Positions 7,394 to 16,431 of a stretch of DNA of 53,136 bases are shown here, in pieces. The notes under the pieces are model-generated. The model searched no databases and was not told the origin of the DNA. It saw only the letters and a program-made list of their open reading frames with translations. The DNA lies in NCBI GenBank assembly GCA_002504845.1, contig DATW01000049.1, forward strand, positions 1-53,136, written 5' to 3'. The translations under genes were made by a program, and so were the position numbers. The first letter of the stretch is position 1. Each line of letters starts with the position of its first letter. Origin of the DNA: Euryarchaeota archaeon UBA250. Lineage in GTDB: Archaea; Thermoplasmatota; Poseidoniia; Poseidoniales; Thalassarchaeaceae.

Positions 7394-8320
7394 TCACACA
7401 ATCGCCTCCGGAATGTCGATACCCAAACTTCGACAAAGCAGTGCCATACGAGTTGGGACGCCATTGAATGCTTGTTTGAAGTACCAAGCATGACTAGTAG
7501 CATCGATACTTGGATGAATTTCATTCACTCTTGGGAGGGGGTGCATGATCATCATATCGGACTGTACGCTCCTCAAATCCTCAGCCTTCAAGGTGTATAT
7601 GCCTGCGACCTTCTCGTATTCTGCCTCATCGGGGAATCGCTCTCTCTGGATTCGCGTCATGTACACAACATCCGCAGATGAAATAGCAGGTAGGAGGTCT
7701 TCACTTTCTTCGATGTGACACCCTGAAGATTTGAGATCTCTTACGATCTCGGATGGCATTTTGAGAGGTTCTGGAGATACTAATGTCAATGATGCTCCGA
7801 AACGGCTGAGAGCATGACTCAGGCTGTGTGCTGTCCGTCCATATCTTAGATCGCCAACCATCACCACATTGAGGCCGTCAATCTTGCCCTGACCCTGACG
7901 AATTGTAAATAGATCAAGAAGTGTCTGAGTCGGATGATTGCCAGCGCCATCGCCTGCATTCATTATGGGTATTTGGACGGCGTCAGCAGCGTATTGTGCC
8001 GCACCTTGTCTCGGGTGCCTTATTACAGCAACATCTGCATACCCGTCAATCATCTGCATTGTGTCATAGAGTGTCTCACCCTTCTTGACTGAAGACCCTA
8101 CTTCACTAAGATTCAGAACCTCCCCCCCGAGTCTCTTCATAGAAGTCTCGAAAGATAACCGAGTTCTTGTTGAGTTCTCAAAAAAGAGATTGGCTAAGAC
8201 CTTGCCTTTGAGCAGGGGGAGATATGCATCGCCCCGAGCAATGGGAAGAAGACGCTCTGCATCATCTAGTAGTGAAATCGCCTCTTCATTAGTCAAATCG
8301 TCCATTGTAATGAGGTCCAC
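7394..8320 (-). CDS. pyrB: Aspartate carbamoyltransferase catalytic chain
   Basis: Joins carbamoyl phosphate and aspartate, the committed step of pyrimidine synthesis; cytosolic, working as a trimer bound to PyrI. 308 residues, typical. Active-site motifs: ENSTRTRLSFE near residue 48 (carbamoyl phosphate loop), VKKGETLYDT, HPRQG near 100, HPTQTLLDL near 130, and MHPLPRVNE near 260 (transition-state contacts). The start is GTG 8320 with a strong ribosome site (CTCCTCC on the plus strand, 8327-8333) six bases away; an internal ATG five codons on has no such site. A palindromic TATA-like element lies 48 bases upstream. Confidence 0.96.
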   Translation of the reverse strand: MDLITMDDLTNEEAISLLDDAERLLPIARGDAYLPLLKGKVLANLFFENSTRTRLSFETSMKRLGGEVLNLSEVGSSVKKGETLYDTMQMIDGYADVAVIRHPRQGAAQYAADAVQIPIMNAGDGAGNHPTQTLLDLFTIRQGQGKIDGLNVVMVGDLRYGRTAHSLSHALSRFGASLTLVSPEPLKMPSEIVRDLKSSGCHIEESEDLLPAISSADVVYMTRIQRERFPDEAEYEKVAGIYTLKAEDLRSVQSDMMIMHPLPRVNEIHPSIDATSHAWYFKQAFNGVPTRMALLCRSLGIDIPEAIV

Positions 8321-8367
8321 GTGTCACTCCTCCGGCCCTTTGAATGGCTGACCGAACATATGTCTTG

Positions 8368-8377
8368 CCATATATGG
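8368..8377 (-). promoter_or_regulatory. Palindromic TATA-like element, pyrB promoter
   Basis: CCATATATGG, a perfect palindrome, sits in the 123-base divergent gap between pyrB and the aldo/keto reductase. It lies 48 bases before the pyrB GTG, a fitting distance for a TATA box with a short leader. Being symmetrical it could also be an operator. Confidence 0.45.
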
Positions 8378-8443
8378 AGTAGTGAGTGATACAACTTGAA
8401 GGGACTGGCGAAGGCTTGAGTATCTGGCCGTAAGCGGATATTC

Positions 8444-9526
8444 ATGGCAGAGGACATGTACTACAGAATGATGGGGTCTACAGGAATTCAAGTTTCAGTA
8501 TTGTCATATGGATTCTGGGCCACATATGGGGTCAAGAACGATCTTTCGGGCGATAAAGGGGTTGAAACTGCGAAGGAGCTCTTGAAGATCGCTAGGGAAG
8601 CAGGAGTGAACTGCTTTGATCATGCAGAAGCCTATGGGACACCAGTAGGAGAAGCAGAGAGGATTTTCGGTCTTGCCCTGTCCGAATTGGTTGAAGAAGA
8701 TCCTGAACTTTGGAGGAGGTCAGACCTGGTAATTACGACCAAGATATTCTGGGGAGGGGCAGGCGTCAATGAACGTGGACTGTCTCGCAAGCACATCATG
8801 GAAGGCATGGATGCTTCTCTAGATCGCCTTGGATTGGACTACGTCGACATGGTATTCTGTCATCGGCCCGATCCGCATACTCCAACTTCGACAGTGGTTA
8901 GGGCAATGACCGATATCGTGAGGGCAGGGGCGTCCACTGCTTGGGGTACAAGCGAATGGTCAGCACAGCAAATCACAGAGGCATTCTGGATTGCAAGAAG
9001 CGAGGGGCTTGAACCCCCTTCATTCGAGCAGCCCCAATACAACATGCTTCACAGGGATCGCTTTGAAAAGGAGTATTTTCCTCTTTATCGACCTCCGTAT
9101 TCTATTGGGACAACGATCTGGTCGCCCCTAAGATCTGGTTTCTTAACAGGGAAATACAATGATGGCATACCCGAGGGTTCTCGTGCGACTGTGGAAATCT
9201 ACGGCTGGTTGAAGGAAGAGTTGGAAGACAGGCGAGAGAGGGGTGAAGTAGAGATCGTTAGGGAGTTGACAGCATATGCTGAAAATGAGTTAAATTGTTC
9301 AATGGCACAATTGGCTTTGGCATGGTGTCTGAAGAATAAGAATGTTTCAACGATTCTTCTTGGTGCCACGAATTCAAAGCAATTGAGAGAGAATCTAGGT
9401 TGTATTGGTGTCGCTTTAAAACTCGACGACTCTCATATGGAATCGATAGACGAGATTCTCGGGAATAAGCCTGAGGAATGGATTGGTCCCGGTGGAAGTG
9501 GGAATAGGGATCTGAAAACGTTGTGA
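8444..9526 (+). CDS. Aldo/keto reductase, Kv-beta-like
   Basis: 360 residues; NADPH-dependent (beta/alpha)8 oxidoreductase of carbonyls. The catalytic tetrad is visible: Asp and Tyr in NCFDHAEAYG (residues ~56-66), Lys in LVITTKIFWGG (~100), and His in MVFCHRPDPH (~140). The cofactor end is also present: TTIWSPLRSGFLTGKYN near 230 and ILLGATNSKQLRENL near 310. The proline-poor beginning YYRMMGSTGIQVSVLSYG matches the AKR6 (Kv channel beta subunit) branch, whose substrates are rarely known. It is transcribed alone, divergent from pyrB. ATG 8444 is the first start and fits the family. Confidence 0.92.
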   Translation: MAEDMYYRMMGSTGIQVSVLSYGFWATYGVKNDLSGDKGVETAKELLKIAREAGVNCFDHAEAYGTPVGEAERIFGLALSELVEEDPELWRRSDLVITTKIFWGGAGVNERGLSRKHIMEGMDASLDRLGLDYVDMVFCHRPDPHTPTSTVVRAMTDIVRAGASTAWGTSEWSAQQITEAFWIARSEGLEPPSFEQPQYNMLHRDRFEKEYFPLYRPPYSIGTTIWSPLRSGFLTGKYNDGIPEGSRATVEIYGWLKEELEDRRERGEVEIVRELTAYAENELNCSMAQLALAWCLKNKNVSTILLGATNSKQLRENLGCIGVALKLDDSHMESIDEILGNKPEEWIGPGGSGNRDLKTL

Positions 9527-9544
9527 AGAGCATGACTTGTATCA

Positions 9545-9551
9545 ATTTAAG
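9545..9551 (+). promoter_or_regulatory. TATA-like element before membrane protein 9587
   Basis: ATTTAAG lies 35 bases before the ATG at 9587, consistent with a short or absent leader. Motif and spacing only. Confidence 0.3.
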
Positions 9552-9586
9552 CAATACCTGATAACGAATGGGTTTGAGTTTAGAAT

Positions 9587-10495
9587 ATGACCTCCGAAGA
9601 AGAAGGTAGCTGGTGGGAACAGCAAGCCGAATACGAAGGTTCCAAGAGTTCTTCTTCATCGGAAACAACAACGAGCGTGTCGGGTCCTGAAACAAAGAAT
9701 GAGGATAATATAGCATTCACTCTCGGACGATCGCTGCCATTCATTGTGGCAGGATTCATCGGAATTTCTCTTTTGGCGAGTTCTGTGTTCTTTGCTCTTT
9801 CTTTCATTCTACCAGATGGGACTACTGACAGCGGAGATGAATCATCAGGAGAATCTGATAAATGGATCTCTACGAATGGAACTATCCTGGAAACCAGCCA
9901 GTATATCGAGGATGCTGTGACTTGGGAGAGAACTGAATCTTGGCAGGATTGCTACTGGGATGACTGGGAGGAACGGGAAATCTGCGATACGTACTATGAG
10001 ACCTACTACGAGGACGGATACGAATGTACAGCCGGGATTGACTACGAGTATACTGTGAATGGGACGGTCTACAACGGCAGCGAGTCTCTTCTCTTCCAAG
10101 ATTACAGTCCTTGTCTAGATTGGGTATACATTGATTACCCGAGAAATGGTACTGTAGAAGTCTGGTACAATGAAGGCGATCCCGGAGAGAGCAGGCTTAG
10201 TGAGCCTTTGGAATGGGATATAGCCGAGGGTTTGTTGGGCGTATTCTTTGGCTGCTGCTTGTTCTTCTTTTTGATATTCATAGTGATTTCCATAAGCAAA
10301 TGGTCGCAAAGAGTTCAGGGCGGCCATACATCTGGAATGGGATCTTCAGGAAGGGGATTTAGATCCAGAATGACATTCAACAGAGGAATTTCGAGGGGAG
10401 GGAACTCTCGGAGAAGGAGATCTGGCAGAAGTCGCTCTGGAGGAGGCCGCTCCCCTAGGAGAACGGTTGGCAGATCTAGAAGAAGAAGTAAATGA
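9587..10495 (+). CDS. Two-span membrane protein, acidic ectodomain, basic RS/RG tail
   Basis: 302 residues. Order: a Ser/Glu-rich N-terminus, a membrane helix at ~46-73, and an acidic, Tyr/Trp/Cys-rich outer segment at ~75-210. A second helix containing GVFFGCCLFFFLIFIVISI follows at ~218-240, then a ~60-residue tail made almost wholly of Arg, Ser and Gly (for example SRRRRSGRSRSGGGRSPRR). The ectodomain's YEYTVNGTVYNGSESL and later EVWYNEGDPGESRL resemble DUF3592 proteins of unknown function. The tail should face the cytoplasm, where it could bind nucleic acid or acidic lipid; this is inference. It converges on the SAP-domain gene, 5 bases away. Confidence 0.75.
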   Translation: MTSEEEGSWWEQQAEYEGSKSSSSSETTTSVSGPETKNEDNIAFTLGRSLPFIVAGFIGISLLASSVFFALSFILPDGTTDSGDESSGESDKWISTNGTILETSQYIEDAVTWERTESWQDCYWDDWEEREICDTYYETYYEDGYECTAGIDYEYTVNGTVYNGSESLLFQDYSPCLDWVYIDYPRNGTVEVWYNEGDPGESRLSEPLEWDIAEGLLGVFFGCCLFFFLIFIVISISKWSQRVQGGHTSGMGSSGRGFRSRMTFNRGISRGGNSRRRRSGRSRSGGGRSPRRTVGRSRRRSK

Positions 10496-10500
10496 TCGCC

Positions 10501-10830
10501 TCATAGAGACAGGATGACTAGGCCCAGGGCCAGAATCACAGCCCCGATGAGTATCATAGTCTGGAGAGTCACGTCGGATTCCTCAAGCGTAACTGGGCCG
10601 TCTCCGATGTCGGACACGACTGTTTCAATCGCCTCGGCTGCTGTATCCTGTCTGGATTCCGAAATATCGATTTCCTCTTTCTTGTGCAAATCCTCTACTC
10701 CGGAATCTTCCTGATTCTCGATAAGTCTGTCAATCAATTCTGCCTTTCGTCCAGACACTGGCAGCGAATGGTCTGCGAGGAGTTCCTTGAGTTGTGCGAC
10801 TGTCATTAACTTCAGACTATCGCGGTCCAT
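10501..10830 (-). CDS. SAP-domain protein with C-terminal membrane helix
   Basis: 109 residues. Residues ~8-42 are a SAP motif (LMTVAQLKELLADHSLPVSG, RKAELIDRLIE), a helix-turn-helix module that binds AT-rich DNA in eukaryotic chromatin proteins and some bacterial ones. An acidic linker follows, and the last ~22 residues (LQTMILIGAVILALGLVIL) form one membrane helix with almost nothing after it, so the protein looks tail-anchored with its SAP domain in the cytoplasm. A DNA-to-membrane tether is an attractive but unproven idea. It starts at ATG 10830, 52 bases downstream of the tRNA-thiolase gene's stop on the same strand. Confidence 0.78.
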   Translation of the reverse strand: MDRDSLKLMTVAQLKELLADHSLPVSGRKAELIDRLIENQEDSGVEDLHKKEEIDISESRQDTAAEAIETVVSDIGDGPVTLEESDVTLQTMILIGAVILALGLVILSL

Positions 10831-10882
10831 GGTGGTGGATTCTGGATACGGTACTTAATCCACAAGTAATTTGCCTTGCACT

Positions 10883-11896
10883 TTACTTCTGTTCATCCAA
10901 CCAGGCACGCATGATACAAGACTGGCATATTTCTCGACTTGTGACGCCCCCGCATAGCGAGCATGAGCGAATATCAGAAGAAGTATTTCCAGAGGAGGCA
11001 TGCATCTGACGTATCTGTTCTAGGCTGTGTAATAGACCGTGTCTTGCACCGGGTGTTTCTGTCTCAAGGGCTGCTATAATCTCTCGGCTTCGTTGACGTT
11101 GGGCTCCAGCTGCGTGAGGGCAATCCCCATGATGGAATGGTATATTGAGCACCATAGCAAGTGCATGGACTTCTTGTTCAGGGATCCATCGAAGTGGCAC
11201 AATCCTCGGAGGGAGCCCGTCTATTGGCGTAGACGTATGTGGCGCCAGCCTGACCGATCTGTCAACTTCTCCCTTCTGGAGATTCATGAGTATAGATTGG
11301 GCCATATCATCCAAATTGTGGCCCAGGGCCATGACGTCTGCGCCTGATCGTTCAGCGAGAGTATTCAGACTCTGTCTTCTGAAAACACCACAAAACGAGC
11401 AGGGCATCATTCCATCCGCCTGTGGATTTTTCATTGCGATATCAGGCATCATACGGACTACTTCATCCATTCTTGAGTACCCCATCTCCTCATACCCTAA
11501 TTGGAGTAATTCTATTCCAAGAGAATCGCATAATTCCTCTATGCAAGCAATGGAGGGGGATCGATATCCGTCTATTCCTTCATCGATCACACCTGCTATT
11601 ATTTCCAGGTCTCTTCTGCGTCCGAGTATGTCGACGATGAGTTTGAGCATGATTGCAGAATCCTTGCCACCGCTCACGGCGGCGAGTATTCGTAATGGAC
11701 TTCCGTCCTCTTTTCTAGCATCTTTTGGAAGAGGTAGTTGGACTCTTAGATCTCTCGATACTCTCCGTCTTATTGACTCGTGTAAATGCCGCCCACATAA
11801 TCTCTGACCACTGTATGGCTGGTGTACTAGACTGGTGTGGTCACACCGACTACATGACTCAACCTTCAGTCCGCACATAACATTGGGAGGCGCCAT
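10883..11896 (-). CDS. tRNA 2-thiouridine/thiolation ATPase, TtuA/CTU1 family
   Basis: 337 residues from ATG 11896; ATG 11878 (MCGLKVESCSRC) is equally possible. TtuA/CTU1 proteins adenylate a tRNA uridine and replace its oxygen with sulfur. Features: an N-terminal zinc knuckle (C-x2-C in ESCSRC with a later Cys and His in LCGRHLHE), the PP-loop VSGGKDSAIM near residue 75, and the iron-sulfur cluster pair C-x2-C in MMPCSFCGVFRR near 170. ALGHNLDDMAQSILMN follows, and there is a C-terminal zinc site (CSLCGG plus CQSC). The third cluster cysteine is probably that in HHGDCPHA. All this matches the two-zinc-finger, cluster-containing group acting on wobble U34 or U54; the site cannot be told from sequence. 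Confidence 0.9.
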   Translation of the reverse strand: MAPPNVMCGLKVESCSRCDHTSLVHQPYSGQRLCGRHLHESIRRRVSRDLRVQLPLPKDARKEDGSPLRILAAVSGGKDSAIMLKLIVDILGRRRDLEIIAGVIDEGIDGYRSPSIACIEELCDSLGIELLQLGYEEMGYSRMDEVVRMMPDIAMKNPQADGMMPCSFCGVFRRQSLNTLAERSGADVMALGHNLDDMAQSILMNLQKGEVDRSVRLAPHTSTPIDGLPPRIVPLRWIPEQEVHALAMVLNIPFHHGDCPHAAGAQRQRSREIIAALETETPGARHGLLHSLEQIRQMHASSGNTSSDIRSCSLCGGVTSREICQSCIMRAWLDEQK

Positions 11897-11943
11897 CTGT
11901 GTTTCAACACGATGGAAGTAGCGAGGGGTTCTTGCGAGATAGC

Positions 11944-12210
11944 ATGGTGCAGACACCCATGGATATGGGCCCGGAACTTCCAAACTCGGAAAAATGGCAT
12001 GGGAGAGTATCCAGCCCTTGGCTAGAACGCATACTGTTTGTATCTTCCATTCTCATATTCATCATACTTGCAGGCGAGATCCGTCCTTCGGTCTCTGACT
12101 CGTTTGGTTATTCAGTATCCTTACTAATTTATCCAATATCAATACTCGTCTCATTTATCATTACTGAACATCTTGTGCGCCTGATAGAGCGGCTATTTGG
12201 AATAAGGTGA
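11944..12210 (+). CDS. Small two-helix membrane protein, unknown
   Basis: 88 residues from ATG 11944; a GTG at 11899 would add 15. Two hydrophobic helices are visible, ILFVSSILIFIILAGEI (~30-47) and a second beginning VSLLIYPISILVSFII (~58-76), followed by a short basic end. I recognise no family. It starts divergently from the tRNA-thiolase gene and converges on the 410-residue membrane protein, 2 bases away. Confidence 0.65.
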   Translation: MVQTPMDMGPELPNSEKWHGRVSSPWLERILFVSSILIFIILAGEIRPSVSDSFGYSVSLLIYPISILVSFIITEHLVRLIERLFGIR

Positions 12211-12212
12211 GG

Positions 12213-13445
12213 TTACGAATCTGTTTCTTCGGAGCGGGAGCCGGAAAACCCTCTGAAGATTGACTCAAACCAGCCTAGAACTGTTTGCCATGGTACCAGA
12301 TATCTGAGCATACTAACAAAGAGCAGGAATAAACCAGCGGATATCACCTTGCCATAGGTCATTTGCAATTCGAGAGAGTCGTTGACCTGCTGACTCCATT
12401 GGTTGGGTTGGAACTCTGATATCACCATGATCATTATCTCGTCGAAATCAAGTGCTACCGCGGTCAATACAGTGGCAAGGGAAAGAACTCCGACAAGTTG
12501 AGAGAGATGTGTGTTGAGTACTGTTTGAAACATCCGTATATGCTCATTATCCGTCCTAGCGCTCTCCGGTAACATGGCTACATACTCAAATAATCGAATA
12601 ACCATGTGTGATGACTCGAAAAACAGGAAGAGCAGAATCGATATGGTGATCAGCTCGAAAGCCAACGGCGATACCAGGCCCCCAAACAGTGTTGAGTCAC
12701 CAATTTGAGCAGGGAGCGGCTTGAGACCTATTCCCTGTACAGATTCCAGTACTGCCTCGAAGGTCAGTAGAGCATGGAAAATTATGAACATGACGCTGTA
12801 GCTGATAGTTGCAATTATGGCGCGCATTGAGATATTCCATATTCCGATCAGGCCGAATAGGACGGGTATGAAAACAACGCCCATTACGATTATTTCTGAT
12901 ATTACCTGCATGGTCAATGAGAGTCTTGCTCCGTGATTCAATGCTGAAAACTCTTGACCGAAAGGAATGTACAGCATCTGATAGCTTATCATGCTCGCAA
13001 TCCATTCGAACAGGAAAGGGCCAAATCCTGCGATTAAGGCTGTTGCATAGATCGTATTTTTGATTCTTCGGCGTGTCTTGGAGCTTCTGCTTGACGCATA
13101 GGCATGAATGCCTGTCAACAAGAGGCAGAATAGAGAAGGAATGAGTAATGCTGCTTCTCCTACCCGGTCTGCTCCTGTGATGAAATCAGGAAGTATTGAT
13201 TCTCGATCGAATGCTTCTTCGACATAGGCCATCCCTCGCGTGTGTTCGAAAGCAGGGCACCAATAGGTGGAACCCTCTGCCTCGTCGATGAAATCTTGAT
13301 TGCATTCACCGTACACAGAGGTCATTGTGAGCAATAGCGATGCAAGGGCCAATGTGGCAACTAATTGGAGAGTCAATATCTGCCACCTCATACGCAATGA
13401 ACGGAGTCTCAGGGTGTGTTTTTGTTCCGGGTTTTCATCTGCCAC
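12213..13445 (-). CDS. Polytopic membrane protein of a DUF58 operon
   Basis: 410 residues with about seven or eight membrane helices. A first helix (~21-43) is followed by an outside loop with two Cys (GECNQDF, YWCPAFEH), then helices near 90-112, 130-150, 175-205, 208-230, 255-280, 315-338 and 365-385. I do not recognise the family. The gene begins 9 bases after the DUF58 gene and is the last of three co-directional genes (16360 to 12213), so it probably works with them at the membrane, perhaps as the partner that the DUF58 protein serves. Confidence 0.75.
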   Translation of the reverse strand: MADENPEQKHTLRLRSLRMRWQILTLQLVATLALASLLLTMTSVYGECNQDFIDEAEGSTYWCPAFEHTRGMAYVEEAFDRESILPDFITGADRVGEAALLIPSLFCLLLTGIHAYASSRSSKTRRRIKNTIYATALIAGFGPFLFEWIASMISYQMLYIPFGQEFSALNHGARLSLTMQVISEIIVMGVVFIPVLFGLIGIWNISMRAIIATISYSVMFIIFHALLTFEAVLESVQGIGLKPLPAQIGDSTLFGGLVSPLAFELITISILLFLFFESSHMVIRLFEYVAMLPESARTDNEHIRMFQTVLNTHLSQLVGVLSLATVLTAVALDFDEIMIMVISEFQPNQWSQQVNDSLELQMTYGKVISAGLFLLFVSMLRYLVPWQTVLGWFESIFRGFSGSRSEETDS

Positions 13446-13454
13446 TCAATCACC

Positions 13455-14714
13455 TCAACCCTTCTTGACCTGCAGCAACGCCTGTGCCAGATCTATGTCT
13501 GGAACCCAGTCGATGACGTTCGCCCCGTATCCGTTGAGCGACATGAGTCTATTCTGTCGTTCCATCTTGAGTACCTCGTATGCCATCCTAGGTATCCTGC
13601 TAACGAGCCTCTCGAGATCTATTGAATTGGGAGATAAGACATACACGGTATGGCCGTGACTGGATAGCGCTCTTATGGCGGGAAGTGTTGTTCCATCGCC
13701 CTCTAGGCTACTAATCACGAATACCGGAGATCCTCGGTTCATCCTGGGGATTAATGCGTTTGTGACTGCTTGAAGAGGCATTGATCCCCCAGCAGAAACT
13801 CCAGCTAGAAGGCTCAGAATCTTGTACTGCTGCTTATCACCTGCCTCAGCGGGAAGGTGATCCATTCTCCTCCCATAGGTCGTTAGTGAGACAGCATCAC
13901 GCCTTCTGATGAAGTGATTGGATACCGAGGCAGTGGCAACTGCCCCCATTTCTAGAGGATTTTTCAAAACGGTTCCGATTCTCGAAATATCTCGAGTATC
14001 AAATAGGATATGAACATCGGTAACTGCGTCCCTGACCTTCTCGTTCACCATCAAGTCTCCAGTTCTGGCGAACGCCTTCCAATTGATTGACCTGAAGGAA
14101 TCCCCTGGCATGTACTCGCGAAGTGAGTAGAACTCGGTTCCTTGACCGGGGGTTCGGAGAGTTGTTGCACCAGTGTACATCTTTGGAACGTTCGATCTGA
14201 GAAGAGCGTCCTCAATATCCCTCACTTGAGGAAATACGATGACATCGCTTCTAGTATCGGCAACGCCTTCGTCTGTGAAGAGTCCAAACACATCCCGATA
14301 TCGAAGAGAGGTTGGACCGATGGAATAGTGACCTCGAAGAGGGCATCTCACCGTGTATCTGAGAGTTGTAGATTGCCCCGGGCCTAGATTGGCTCGAATT
14401 AGATTGATTCCGCGTCTTATTTTCATTTCATGCGGGACATTGTCATAGATATCCAGTATCTGCGTTCTACGTCGTGAGGGGTTCTTTATCCTCAAAGTGA
14501 CTGTAATATCATCTCCCTTGTACACATTCTCTTCAGATAACTCACGTTCTACCACTAATCGAGGAAATCCGCTAATCCAGCTAGCCATCACCAGAATTGA
14601 AACCATTAGCATCCCAAGAATCATCAGATGGAAATGGCTGACCATCATGCCGACAAGTATCAGAGATACTCCTCCGACAATCATCATTGTAGCTTTCCTA
14701 GTCCACAAATTCAC
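13455..14714 (-). CDS. DUF58 domain protein (MoxR-associated type)
   Basis: 419 residues. Two membrane helices at ~10-28 and 30-48 are followed by a beta-sandwich segment and then the DUF58/vWA-like domain with its hallmark YMPGDSFRSINWKAFARTGD near residue 195. DUF58 proteins usually sit beside MoxR AAA+ ATPases and vWA proteins in complexes that mature or assemble other proteins; no MoxR gene is in this window. The start is GTG 14714, which overlaps the upstream stop by four bases (GTGA) and implies translational coupling. A TTG two codons later has better ribosome-site spacing and is the alternative. Confidence 0.9.
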   Translation of the reverse strand: MNLWTRKATMMIVGGVSLILVGMMVSHFHLMILGMLMVSILVMASWISGFPRLVVERELSEENVYKGDDITVTLRIKNPSRRRTQILDIYDNVPHEMKIRRGINLIRANLGPGQSTTLRYTVRCPLRGHYSIGPTSLRYRDVFGLFTDEGVADTRSDVIVFPQVRDIEDALLRSNVPKMYTGATTLRTPGQGTEFYSLREYMPGDSFRSINWKAFARTGDLMVNEKVRDAVTDVHILFDTRDISRIGTVLKNPLEMGAVATASVSNHFIRRRDAVSLTTYGRRMDHLPAEAGDKQQYKILSLLAGVSAGGSMPLQAVTNALIPRMNRGSPVFVISSLEGDGTTLPAIRALSSHGHTVYVLSPNSIDLERLVSRIPRMAYEVLKMERQNRLMSLNGYGANVIDWVPDIDLAQALLQVKKG

Positions 14715-16360
14715 ACCTCCATTAGATCGTCGTCTGGCTCATCGTCATCTGGTCCCCATTCCTTCATACGCTTGACTATTGCAACTAATTCCTCTGTCTT
14801 ATACCGTCGATTATCATAGATGAATCGAATCAGTATGGGATCTTCAACAAGTGCCTGCAACTCTTCTGAAGAGAGCGCGTCGAACTCTTCTCTGGTCAGA
14901 GTATTGGTACTCCTGATTCTGGAAAGTAATACCTGTCTGATCTTATCTGGGTGTTGATAAAACTCGTATCTTTTAGCGTCACCAAAACCATAGTAGATGA
15001 TTCTGAAAACATGTCTCCAATCTTCAGGGTCTTCTTTGCGAATAAGAACGACTTCGAGCATCATAAAGAGGGCGAGGAACAGGATGAGCATGGCCATCCA
15101 GTCATTGGTGAAGTAAACAAGAAAGTAGTACGCTAAGTTGTATGTGTCAGAAAGTGGATTAGACTGCTGGTGGCGGCTCTCATCGAATATGACAACCGCG
15201 TCATCGCTTGGAATTAGAGACCCGTTGCCAACTAGTAATGCATCTGCAATAATGTCGAGTGCCCACACCCTATTGTCATTCTCAGGCACTGCGGAATCAT
15301 CGATATCAGAAGCTGAGTATATTGCATTGATGAGTAATGACCCATCTGACGCAATATGTACCTGTCCAGAGGAGGGCTCTGCACACAATCTTGATGAGCA
15401 GATTCTTGCATATACTGCAAATGGACCTTGTTCATCGCCCTGTATGCCTGCTGCTTCGAACGCGGGCGTCAGGTCTCCGTCATCATTCGAGTCCAAATAC
15501 GAATCTAATGTTGATGTGACAACAGGATATCGATTTTCAGCCGGAGAAAATGCAGACTCTTTATCGAATGCTGACGGGGTACTGGTCAGAAGATCATAAT
15601 CTTCGCTAAAATCGTAGACCCCATCGACATCGTCCCAACGATGGCTGCAGAGACCGAATGAGCCGCCATCAGGCGTAAATCCCGTATCGGGAGAATCTGG
15701 ATTTGGATCTATGGAATCTAGTATTGCATCTCCGTCTCTGTCAGCAAGACAGGGGTGATAATTAGATGTTGAGCCAGATGTTTGTGTCAAATTGTATGCG
15801 TCTGTTACGTTTGTCCACACATAGTTGTAATCGAGTTCTCTCGCCCATGCCTCTCCGTCGTAAAGCTGATGGCTTGAAAATACAATATTGTATTCCTGTG
15901 CAAGTGCAGACGAGTAACCAAAATCATCCATAAGAAGCAAAGTTCCGCCGGCCTGCACATACTGCACTATAGCTTCAATTTCTGATCCCGTATATCCATC
16001 AGAGTCAGAGAGCTCGATTACAGAATCATCATCTGTGAAACGAGGGAGAGAGATTGTGTCACGCTCCACGCCAGATATCACAAACACTGTCTCATCGGGA
16101 TTGTCGATTTCTCCGAGAAGGAGCGGGCTTGACACCATGGCAGTTGTCTCAACACCCATGGCATTGATGTCTGAACGAAAATCGCCAAGATCATTCCAAT
16201 CGTCGCCATATGCGGACTGTTGGGTCTTCCCGTCTACGATATATGTGGAAGCGATAAATGCTACAAGGAGTGTTAAAACAGACCAGAATGAGAACATTAG
16301 GAACCTTCTTCGATTCGTTGCATTGAAGAATCGGGATGCTCTTCTTGGTCTCTCTATCAC
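14711..16360 (-). CDS. DUF4350-like membrane protein with Ca-binding-type insert
   Basis: 549 residues from GTG 16360, preceded by AGAGGTGA; the open frame could begin at 16393 instead. A membrane helix at ~25-45 is followed by a large outer domain. A GATase-like core shows YVQAGGTLLLMDDFG and later VVIFDESRHQQ, the latter the DUF4350 pattern. It is interrupted by a thrombospondin type-3-like Asp loop (DRDGDAILDSIDPNPDSPD), suggesting calcium binding. A second helix lies near 425-445 and a helical cytoplasmic tail (~100 residues, acidic end) follows. First gene of the DUF4350-DUF58-membrane protein operon. Such trios may handle cell-envelope polymers or exported proteins; the job is not known. 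Confidence 0.82.
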   Translation of the reverse strand: MIERPRRASRFFNATNRRRFLMFSFWSVLTLLVAFIASTYIVDGKTQQSAYGDDWNDLGDFRSDINAMGVETTAMVSSPLLLGEIDNPDETVFVISGVERDTISLPRFTDDDSVIELSDSDGYTGSEIEAIVQYVQAGGTLLLMDDFGYSSALAQEYNIVFSSHQLYDGEAWARELDYNYVWTNVTDAYNLTQTSGSTSNYHPCLADRDGDAILDSIDPNPDSPDTGFTPDGGSFGLCSHRWDDVDGVYDFSEDYDLLTSTPSAFDKESAFSPAENRYPVVTSTLDSYLDSNDDGDLTPAFEAAGIQGDEQGPFAVYARICSSRLCAEPSSGQVHIASDGSLLINAIYSASDIDDSAVPENDNRVWALDIIADALLVGNGSLIPSDDAVVIFDESRHQQSNPLSDTYNLAYYFLVYFTNDWMAMLILFLALFMMLEVVLIRKEDPEDWRHVFRIIYYGFGDAKRYEFYQHPDKIRQVLLSRIRSTNTLTREEFDALSSEELQALVEDPILIRFIYDNRRYKTEELVAIVKRMKEWGPDDDEPDDDLMEV

Positions 16361-16431
16361 CCGGTCACCTCTCAGCAGCAGGGCACAACCCAATCCAACG
16401 ATATAAGACGCTTATCCGGCCTTGGGACGTA

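Noticed and set aside
15138..15599. 153-residue plus-strand frame inside the DUF4350 gene
   Set aside because: It is antisense to a gene with signal-anchor and motif support and has a Ser-rich, low-complexity translation.
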